In this document: piece by piece, positions 1-5,554 of the stretch
Layout: each line of letters begins with the position of its first letter
Numbering within the stretch: the first letter of the stretch is position 1
Assembly (NCBI GenBank): GCA_029856425.1
Contig: JAHQWZ010000113.1
Location: 1 to 6,240 of the forward strand
Length of the DNA stretch: 6,240 bases
Source of the DNA: Candidatus Thorarchaeota archaeon
GTDB taxonomy: Archaea > Asgardarchaeota > Thorarchaeia > Thorarchaeales > Thorarchaeaceae
Direction of reading: 5' to 3'
Translations under genes and position numbers: made by a program
Notes under the pieces: model-generated
Databases searched by the model: none
Told to the model about the DNA's origin: nothing
Seen by the model: the letters and a program-made list of their open reading frames with translations, nothing else

Positions 1-42
1 TGGCTTCTTGCTACATTCGGAAGGAGTCGGCTCTAATCCAAG

Positions 43-48
43 GGTGAT
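43..48 (+). promoter_or_regulatory. Shine-Dalgarno site of atpI
   Basis: GGTGAT matches the part of the archaeal SD consensus (AGGAGGTGATC) complementary to the 16S rRNA 3' end and sits 4 bases before ATG 53. It decides the start against the in-frame GTG 44 and TTG 8. The bases before it can be read as the tail of a preceding gene: one frame ends ...IRKESALIQG with TGA at 45-47, inside the SD, and another ends at TAA 34-36. Either would fit tight operon spacing, but about 14 codons or fewer are too little to identify a gene, so no upstream CDS is called. Confidence 0.6.
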
Positions 49-52
49 AGAT

Positions 53-2245
53 ATGGGCCTACTGAGCCCCGCAGAGATGATTGTTGCAAGGGTCGTTTCT
101 CACAAGGACTATGAACGTGAGGTCCTCCTAGCCCTCCAGGCGTTCGGACTATTCGAGTTTATTGATGTCACTCAACACGCATCCATTGTTGATGTCAAGA
201 GATCGCGCGATGAGGAAACAGTCTTTGTGGCTCTAGACAGGATCATGAAGATGATTGACTCCTTGGATCTTGATTCATCCAGACGGGCTGGACCCAAAAT
301 CGAGATTGATGACCGCAAGATAACTGACTCAATAAGCAACGCTTCTGAAGTTATTCAGTCCGTTGAGCCTGAGCTGCTAGAGATTGACACTGAATTTGCG
401 GCTGCTAAGTTCGAGCTGGACAAACAGCAGGCAATCAGGGATGTTGCAATATCTCTCAAACCATTAGGGATTGATCCCAGCAGGCTAGGAGCAACAGACT
501 TTACCTTCAGCACTGCTGGAGTGTTGCCTACCGGTCGTGTTTCGCAGTTGGAATGGAGCATCAGGGAGGTCACTGAGGATGCTTTCGCATTCAAACACCT
601 CCCACTGAAGCGAGGCGTATCAGTAGCAACATTGAGCATTCCTATTGAGAGGAGAGATGCAGTTGAACGCATCCTCTCCGCTATGGAGTTCGAGTCTTTT
701 GTGATGCCTGAGGGCGCTGAGGGACAACCAGAACGCGTTGTTGAGAAAGCAGAACAGAAAATCACTGAACTTGAGGAGGAGATCTCGAGTTTCAAGGCAC
801 GTAAGAAGAACATTGCTCGTGAATGGGGACCGAAGATTCTGGCGGCATGGGAGATTCTAGCTATTGAAACGAGAAGAGTCGATGTCAAAAGGTACTTGGT
901 CTACACAGAGCAGTCAGTGAAGGCCTGGGGTTGGATACCTGTAGGCACTGAGGAGGAGTTCGAGAAGGTTCTTCGTGAACTGACAGGCGCTGTTGTTGAC
1001 ATCAAATTCGAGCATCCAGACTTCGCAGAACACGAGGCGCCTACCTATCTTGATAACCCTTCTTTTATGGACCCCACTGAGGACGTAGTGACGGCTTTTG
1101 GAATACCATCTCGACACGACCTTGATCCCACAAAAGTCATGTTTCTATCATTTCCCATAATCTTCGGGTTCGTCTTTGCAGACATTGGGCAAGGACTACT
1201 GATTCTTTTAATTGGCCTCGCGGGTGTACGAGCAAAGAGGCGTGGAGATGACTGGGGCCAGATTATGGGCTATCTTCAGTCTGGAGCTGAAGGGCTCATC
1301 ATGATGGGTATCTTTGCCATAATTGGTGGATTCCTGTTTGGGAGCTTCTTCGGTGCTGAAACAGTATTCGAGCCATTATGGCCTACCTTCGCTCATTACA
1401 TCGATGACGGGCATGGCCATATGATTGCCAATCCCTATAGAGCGGCACACATGCTCAAGCTATCAATAGAGATTGGTGCAATCCATATCATACTTGGCAT
1501 TATTCTGAATATCTATACAAAAATCAAGCATCATGAGCGTCGCGAAGCAATAGTAGGCATTTCCTATCTTATCCTATACTATGGATTCATCAACCTGCTA
1601 TTCGGCGTGAGCTACAGTAGTGTCAATAACTGGTTCAGCACTGCTGGCCAAGTGTATCTCTGGGTTCCAATTTCGGGCATAGGCTATGGCATTGCGAACA
1701 ATGGAGTGTATCTGGCTTCTGGCATTCCGCCTCTGTACTTCACACTGTTTACATTCATTGCACCTATGATCATCATGGCTGTGGCATCTTTCAAAGGAGG
1801 CATGGACGGTGCAGTCCTGTTTTTGGAGTATGCAATAGGCATGATCAGTCATACAGTCAGCTATGCACGTATCTTTGCACTCAATACAGTCCACGTGATT
1901 CTCAGTGGTGTCTTCTTCACACTTATTCCCGCAATAATATACATTCCATTTCCCGATCTATCACTCTTTGGAGTTGAATTGATTCCACATGAAGTTCATC
2001 CGCAAACTGTTGGTGCTCCGCATACGCCACATCTGCCCTTGCTTGGCGCAATCATTGGTACTTTCATTGTAGGAATACTAGAGGGCTTGCTCGCGTTCAT
2101 GCACACACTCCGTTTGCATTTCGTCGAATGGTTCAGCAAGTTCTTTCATGCAGGTGGTGTTGCCTTTGTACCGTTCAAGGCAGACCGAATCCACACCATG
2201 CCTATGGGGACACTCCAATCGCAAGAGAGTTACGCGGTCTCATGA
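53..2245 (+). CDS. atpI: A-type (V-type) ATP synthase subunit I / subunit a
   Basis: This is the membrane stator subunit of the archaeal A1Ao ATP synthase. It forms the two ion half-channels against the c-ring and couples ion flow to ATP synthesis. The 730-residue length is slightly above the usual ~650 for the family. Residues 1 to ~335 are a soluble cytoplasmic stator arm with coiled-coil stretches near 90-130 and 225-255. From ~360 onward come about seven to eight hydrophobic helices. Family signatures seen: PTYLDNP then DPTKVMF before the first helix; FADIGQG at 375-381 (usually GD-x-G-Y/H-G); the SYARIFAL helix with the expected essential channel arginine at R606; and the last helix LEGLLAFMHTLRLHFVEW with R687. 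ATG at 53 is chosen because GGTGAT lies 4 bases upstream and MGLLSPAEM aligns with the family's usual N-terminus. GTG 44 and TTG 8 are in frame but poorly placed. Upstream ATPase genes are probably outside the window; the next gene downstream is convergent and unrelated. Confidence 0.96.
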   Translation: MGLLSPAEMIVARVVSHKDYEREVLLALQAFGLFEFIDVTQHASIVDVKRSRDEETVFVALDRIMKMIDSLDLDSSRRAGPKIEIDDRKITDSISNASEVIQSVEPELLEIDTEFAAAKFELDKQQAIRDVAISLKPLGIDPSRLGATDFTFSTAGVLPTGRVSQLEWSIREVTEDAFAFKHLPLKRGVSVATLSIPIERRDAVERILSAMEFESFVMPEGAEGQPERVVEKAEQKITELEEEISSFKARKKNIAREWGPKILAAWEILAIETRRVDVKRYLVYTEQSVKAWGWIPVGTEEEFEKVLRELTGAVVDIKFEHPDFAEHEAPTYLDNPSFMDPTEDVVTAFGIPSRHDLDPTKVMFLSFPIIFGFVFADIGQGLLILLIGLAGVRAKRRGDDWGQIMGYLQSGAEGLIMMGIFAIIGGFLFGSFFGAETVFEPLWPTFAHYIDDGHGHMIANPYRAAHMLKLSIEIGAIHIILGIILNIYTKIKHHERREAIVGISYLILYYGFINLLFGVSYSSVNNWFSTAGQVYLWVPISGIGYGIANNGVYLASGIPPLYFTLFTFIAPMIIMAVASFKGGMDGAVLFLEYAIGMISHTVSYARIFALNTVHVILSGVFFTLIPAIIYIPFPDLSLFGVELIPHEVHPQTVGAPHTPHLPLLGAIIGTFIVGILEGLLAFMHTLRLHFVEWFSKFFHAGGVAFVPFKADRIHTMPMGTLQSQESYAVS

Positions 2246-2248
2246 GTT

Positions 2249-2275
2249 GGGGGGCAAACAGGCCTACTGCCCTCC
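2249..2275. terminator. Stem-loop at convergent gene ends, possible terminator
   Basis: GGGGGGCA at 2249-2256 can pair with TGCCCTCC at 2268-2275, giving eight base pairs with one G-U pair and an 11-base loop. It spans the 18-base gap between the atpI stop (2243-2245) and the stop of the 777-residue gene (2264-2266), extending into the latter's last codons. The placement suggests 3' end formation or mRNA stabilisation for one or both convergent transcripts. No T-run follows on either strand, so it is not a typical archaeal oligo-T terminator. In RNA read from the minus strand, the G-U pair becomes an A-C mismatch. Confidence 0.3.
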
Positions 2276-4597
2276 GCCCATATATAGCGCAGCAAGCACT
2301 GCATCATCCTTTTCTGAGGGATCTTGGTTCATCTCGATGCGTTTGCTGCTGTCCCATATTGTACGTGCCAAGAGGTCGCTTGTCTTTGCCTTGGTGTCAA
2401 CACTCTGGGCCGCTTGTCCGTCTCCGCTCTGTTGGAAAACCTGTGCAGCCACAGTATAGTTACCCACAGCCTCTCTGAGATGGTCATTCGCATCAGAGAA
2501 GTAGCGAAGGGCACGTGACTTCTCCCCCTTCTTCAACTCGAACTCAGCCAAGAAATCACTCTTTGCCCCCTCGAGTCTACTCAGATCTCCCTTGAACTTC
2601 ATGACCACCGCCTGAAGCTGGTTGACCTGTGCCTCGACGTTATTCTTGGTTCTGATTTCCGTCCCTTTGACACTGGCCAATTCGTTTGCTGCAGACTCAA
2701 AAGCTGCTAGGGTCTGTTTTATGCGCTTTATTGTGATGTCATGGGCTTCCATAGCACTGTCAATCGAGTCTGAGTCATCTCCCTCCAATTGAGCCAGCTC
2801 GTCTGATATGACCTTGAAGAAGCTAATGCGCTCCATCTGGGACCGAAACGCCCACTGTTCTGCCTGCCTTGAGTATACCTGTGCTTCTGAAGCATATGAT
2901 GTGGCAAGAGCCAGTTTCCCAAGATCTGTCATCTCACCAGCTGCGGCGGTTTCTCCTATGACCTTATAGTAGGATGAAGCCTCCATTGCATGAAGGTTCT
3001 CCAAAATCCGTGAGAGGATAAACTTGACCCCCTGTTGGAGCTTCGAACTCTGCTGAAACTGAATCACATACTTGACATGGTTAAGTAATGCAATTGTCTT
3101 GTTTCTTAGGTCGGCTACTTCGTCGTCATCGGTTTCGAGACTAAGGAGGATTCCTAAGGTGTCGAGTCCCTCGCGAATTGCCTCTATGGCATCTACAGGC
3201 GTTTCAGCCATATGTGCGCTAGTATCATCCAACGCCTTGCTCACACTCTGTATCAACGACGTTTTCCTGATTTGCTTGGCAAAATCAATCTGTTCTGCGA
3301 TTCCTCCAAGGTTATTGATCTTCCTTTTCTTGAGCTGATCCTCCACAAATGCGAAGGTAGTAAGGTCTGCTTTTATAGCTCCGGTGAGGTCTCTCGTCTT
3401 GGAGAGATTCTCAGCTTTCCTAAGGTCTTTGAATATTTCATTCAGAACAACTACTGACTCCTTCTTGTTGTTCATGAGAATGAGTTCTGATAACGTCTTG
3501 ACATTCGCCTCTGCCCTGCAAAAGAGGGACTGTGCCTTTTTCTGGTCCTTATCCGCCATAGATTGAGTTGCATTGGCCTGAAGCTGCAATTCCTCTCTGA
3601 AGCACTTCTCAGCTCTGCCAAAAGCATCCGAAGCGGTCTGGTACAGCTTGGATGCATCCTCAAGATTACCTGCTCTCATCTGCGCATCTGCAATGTCGTT
3701 GTAAGTCATTGCGAGATACACTTCACTCAATCCGGCAGTGTTCTGTTTCCATGATCTAATCAGCGATATCTTCTGCCTGTTGGTCTTCCTGTTCTTATTG
3801 AAGTGTGGAAGCGATTCGTTATAGAGGTCAGTTGCCTGCTCAAATATGAAGGAACTAAGGATATCGCGCCAGATCAGTTCGTCGAATGGATTGAATGCTT
3901 GTCTAAAGGTGCTCTCCTTACCGATCAGTTCATTGAGAAATTCGTCGTAGAACTCTGCCTCTGCCGTCTTGTTTTTGCCAAGAATCTCAGCAAGCTCTTT
4001 GTCGCCTTTCTTTCTTCCTGCACTCATTAGACTGTATGCCTTATGTCCTAGAGCAACCCGTCTCAATTTCTCCGTTCCATCTACTTTGGACGGCACAGCA
4101 GAGAACGGCTTTTCCAGCATTGTGTATACCTCAGCAAGATGCCTCGAAGCACTCTTCTTTTTTTCTGGATGCTCACTCTCGATGAAAGGTCCGCTGGCTG
4201 CTGCTGCCTGATGGAGCCATGCCATTACCTTAGCCATCCAAACATCAGCCTGTGTCTCTTGGGCTTTAGTCATCAATTCCTTCAGAGCATTCTCGAGCTG
4301 CTCCTTAGTATCTCCTTCAGCATATTCAATTCTCTCTCTAAGGTATGCAATGTCAAAGTCCTCTCCCCGAATCTCTTCACTGAAGGTCGCAATCTCATCA
4401 TATAGCTCTGTGAAAGCATCATGCATCGCGATACGTTTCTCCTCAACCCCCTCCATATCGTCAATATCATGAAGTGCAAAATCCTTGACCGCATCCTGTG
4501 CATGAATGTTCAAATCATACAGTCTGCTTGTATATACTTCAATGTCCTCAGTTACGCTTTTTGCATCTTCTCCGGCCCTGGTATTAATCAATGCCAA
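2264..4597 (-). CDS. Large all-helical protein of unknown function, TPR-like segments
   Basis: I do not recognise a named family. The 777-residue product is almost entirely predicted helix, rich in Ala, Glu, Lys, Leu and Gln. It has no signal peptide, no membrane helix and no visible catalytic or nucleotide-binding motif, so it is probably a soluble cytoplasmic scaffold. Residues ~295-335 (YNDIADAQMRAGNLEDASKLY...) read like a tetratricopeptide-type helix pair. Similar helix-turn-helix spacing recurs near 555-600 and 690-745 (GEKSRALRYFSDANDHL). Residues ~610-685 are charged and heptad-like, suggesting coiled coil. The C-terminus is short and glycine-rich (MGGGQ). The start is TTG 4597, the first start codon after an in-frame TAA, with GAAGGT three bases upstream; TTG 4591 is the alternative and there is no nearby ATG. 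It lies downstream of the winged-helix gene on the same strand and converges on atpI. The long open frame and coherent composition make it a real gene; function is unknown. Confidence 0.88.
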   Translation of the reverse strand: MALINTRAGEDAKSVTEDIEVYTSRLYDLNIHAQDAVKDFALHDIDDMEGVEEKRIAMHDAFTELYDEIATFSEEIRGEDFDIAYLRERIEYAEGDTKEQLENALKELMTKAQETQADVWMAKVMAWLHQAAAASGPFIESEHPEKKKSASRHLAEVYTMLEKPFSAVPSKVDGTEKLRRVALGHKAYSLMSAGRKKGDKELAEILGKNKTAEAEFYDEFLNELIGKESTFRQAFNPFDELIWRDILSSFIFEQATDLYNESLPHFNKNRKTNRQKISLIRSWKQNTAGLSEVYLAMTYNDIADAQMRAGNLEDASKLYQTASDAFGRAEKCFREELQLQANATQSMADKDQKKAQSLFCRAEANVKTLSELILMNNKKESVVVLNEIFKDLRKAENLSKTRDLTGAIKADLTTFAFVEDQLKKRKINNLGGIAEQIDFAKQIRKTSLIQSVSKALDDTSAHMAETPVDAIEAIREGLDTLGILLSLETDDDEVADLRNKTIALLNHVKYVIQFQQSSKLQQGVKFILSRILENLHAMEASSYYKVIGETAAAGEMTDLGKLALATSYASEAQVYSRQAEQWAFRSQMERISFFKVISDELAQLEGDDSDSIDSAMEAHDITIKRIKQTLAAFESAANELASVKGTEIRTKNNVEAQVNQLQAVVMKFKGDLSRLEGAKSDFLAEFELKKGEKSRALRYFSDANDHLREAVGNYTVAAQVFQQSGDGQAAQSVDTKAKTSDLLARTIWDSSKRIEMNQDPSEKDDAVLAALYMGGGQ

Positions 4598-4641
4598 TAA
4601 CCTTCGGCAACTATGTATATCCGACCTATGAAAAGCAGGCT

Positions 4642-4655
4642 GTACTTAAGAGTAC
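4642..4655. promoter_or_regulatory. Near-palindrome upstream of the 777-residue gene, possible operator
   Basis: GTACT-TAAG-AGTAC is a 14-bp inverted repeat (five-base arms around a self-complementary-like centre). A third GTACT copy lies at 4672-4676 and CTAGT/ACTAG partners lie nearby. The site lies in the ~100-base spacer between the winged-helix gene and the 777-residue gene, about 45 bases before the TTG start. It could bind a dimeric regulator or be chance. The same spacer contains a weak TATA-like element, GATATACATA on the minus strand at about 4613-4622. That element would put the transcript start almost on the TTG codons, so it is uncertain. Confidence 0.25.
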
Positions 4656-4698
4656 CTAGTTCGCTAATCCTGTACTAGCTTAGGTGCGGTTTCTGCCC

Positions 4699-5070
4699 CT
4701 ATGGCGCGCGAAACTTGATTCTTCTGCCATCCCTATATTTGATGAGCTGACCTTCCTCGACCAGCCTGTTTAATACCTCACTGGTTCGAGAACGCGATTT
4801 GCCCCACTTATTGGCAAGCTCTGATGCTGTCAGTCCTGTGTGTTTTCCCTGCAGAAGTCCGACAAGACGTGCCCAACTGGCATCTCCCTCTATCATACTG
4901 CCTTGATCATACAAGATTTTGTAGGAAACGGGTTCGGCTTGAGGCTTTCTTTGGTTCTTGGTCTCAGTGATTCTCGAACTCAAGTTGTTAACAGTCTCTC
5001 TAAGCTCAAGGACAGTCTGAGTGAGCTCCTTAATCTCATCCATCAGATCATCAATATTTGGTTTATTCAT
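4699..5070 (-). CDS. Coiled-coil plus winged helix-turn-helix DNA-binding protein
   Basis: This is a small predicted transcriptional regulator or other DNA-binding protein (123 residues), cytoplasmic. Residues ~5-35 form an amphipathic helix with heptad leucines and valines (LMDEIKELTQTVLELRETV), likely a dimerising coiled coil. A polar linker follows at ~36-60. Residues ~61-123 fit a winged helix: SWARLVGLLQG as helix 1, TASELANKWG as helix 2, KSRSRTSEVLNRLVEEG as recognition helix, then a basic beta wing, LIKYRDGRRIKFRAP. The general pattern resembles MarR/ArsR-type domains. No metal-binding cysteines or ligand domain are visible. The start is ambiguous between ATG 5070 and ATG 5079: AAGGA is 9 bases from 5070 but touches 5079, so 5070 is preferred. 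The upstream gene's TGA overlaps the AAAAGGA ribosome site, which implies co-transcription and probable translational coupling. The ligand and target are unknown. Confidence 0.88.
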   Translation of the reverse strand: MNKPNIDDLMDEIKELTQTVLELRETVNNLSSRITETKNQRKPQAEPVSYKILYDQGSMIEGDASWARLVGLLQGKHTGLTASELANKWGKSRSRTSEVLNRLVEEGQLIKYRDGRRIKFRAP

Positions 5071-5085
5071 TCTCCCCATTCCTTT

Positions 5086-5445
5086 TCATGCATAATCATC
5101 ACGAAACTCCACATAGTTTCGTTTCTTTCGCTTCTTCTCCATCTCTTCCTTGGTGGCCTCTACCTCAAAGGTGGGCTCCTCGATCGGGGTATAGTCCTCG
5201 AGCCCTTCTGTTTCATTGACTGGAATTGGTGGGAGCTGAATCTCGTCATCTATGAGGTCTGCATCCTCGTTTCGGACATTTTCAGCCTCCAGACAATTCT
5301 CGTCTATGGATTTCTCTGAATCATCCAAGTTTATGGCGCTTTCATGTTGTGCCGAAGCATACTTCTGGTCACCATGACTGGAATATCTTTCCAGAATCTC
5401 TCGGGTCCTCTTAGAACAAATGGTCTTTTTATGGCGGTAAGTCAT
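5086..5445 (-). CDS. Small acidic, probably disordered hypothetical protein
   Basis: No family recognised. The 119-residue product has three parts. A basic N-terminus (MTYRHKKTICSKRTREIL, ~1-20) looks helical. A long acidic stretch (~38-100) is rich in Asp, Glu and Pro, with almost no hydrophobic core, and is probably disordered. The C-terminus has a basic cluster (KKRKKR, ~104-109) followed by NYVEFRDDYA. There is no signal peptide or membrane segment. The bipolar charge suggests a linker, chaperone-like or protein/nucleic-acid binding role, but this is inference. ATG 5445 is preferred over the in-frame TTG 5463, which lies inside the upstream tandem repeat; neither has a strong ribosome site. 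A TATA-like promoter lies about 70 bases upstream. The following winged-helix gene begins within about 15 bases of the stop, so the pair is an operon. Being first in that operon and having a sharply structured charge pattern supports a real gene. Confidence 0.72.
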   Translation of the reverse strand: MTYRHKKTICSKRTREILERYSSHGDQKYASAQHESAINLDDSEKSIDENCLEAENVRNEDADLIDDEIQLPPIPVNETEGLEDYTPIEEPTFEVEATKEEMEKKRKKRNYVEFRDDYA

Positions 5446-5457
5446 TCCAATCTCGCT

Positions 5458-5497
5458 CGACAATAATCAACAATAATCGACAACAATCGACAATGAA
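5458..5497. repeat. Four-copy 10-bp tandem repeat in the leader of the small operon
   Basis: Four consecutive decamers read CGACAATAAT, CAACAATAAT, CGACAACAAT and CGACAATGAA on the plus strand, which is ATTATTGTCG-like on the coding (minus) strand. Units 1-3 differ from the consensus at no more than one position; the fourth diverges in its last three bases. The array lies between the TATA-like element and ATG 5445, across the expected transcription start and 5' leader. The period is close to one DNA helical turn, so proteins bound to successive units would sit on the same face. It could be an operator for cooperative binding, an mRNA leader element or simple slippage. Confidence 0.75.
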
Positions 5498-5511
5498 CAG
5501 TTGACTCATTT

Positions 5512-5526
5512 GCATATAAGGTTTTA
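5512..5526 (-). promoter_or_regulatory. BRE/TATA-like archaeal promoter for the small operon
   Basis: On the minus strand TAAAAC followed by CTTATATGC resembles an archaeal BRE plus TATA box. Taking the usual ~25 bases to the start site, transcription would begin near 5490, giving a leader of about 45 bases before ATG 5445 that contains most of the decamer repeat. It lies 28 or more bases past the trmI stop, so the acidic-protein/winged-helix pair can be transcribed separately from trmI. Confidence 0.5.
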
Positions 5527-5554
5527 GACTGGCAAAACGTCCGTCTCACACAAA

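Noticed and set aside
8..52. N-terminal extension of subunit I from TTG 8 or GTG 44
   Set aside because: The extra residues do not resemble the family, and GGTGAT is correctly spaced only for ATG 53.
355..888. Minus-strand 177-residue open frame
   Set aside because: Antisense to the stator arm of subunit I, serine-rich low-complexity composition, no recognisable motif.
1598..1894. Minus-strand 98-residue Cys/His-rich open frame resembling a metal-binding protein
   Set aside because: It lies wholly antisense to the well-conserved membrane helices of subunit I; its cysteines come from Ala and Thr codons (GCA, ACA) read on the opposite strand.
2128..2518. Several overlapping plus-strand frames across the end of atpI and the 777-residue gene
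   Set aside because: Out of frame with atpI or antisense to the 777-residue gene, with irregular composition and no coherent domain.
4840..5319. Plus-strand 159-residue hydrophobic open frame resembling a small membrane protein
   Set aside because: It is antisense to both the winged-helix and the acidic-protein genes; its hydrophobic runs are the reverse of Glu/Lys-rich codons and it has no ribosome site or promoter of its own.
5446..5463. TTG 5463 as start of the acidic protein
   Set aside because: The codon lies inside the tandem repeat with no ribosome site; ATG 5445 is the simpler choice, although the signal there is also weak.
5458..5497. CRISPR array or transposon end
   Set aside because: The repeat units are 10 bp and directly contiguous with no spacers, and no cas or transposase gene is present.
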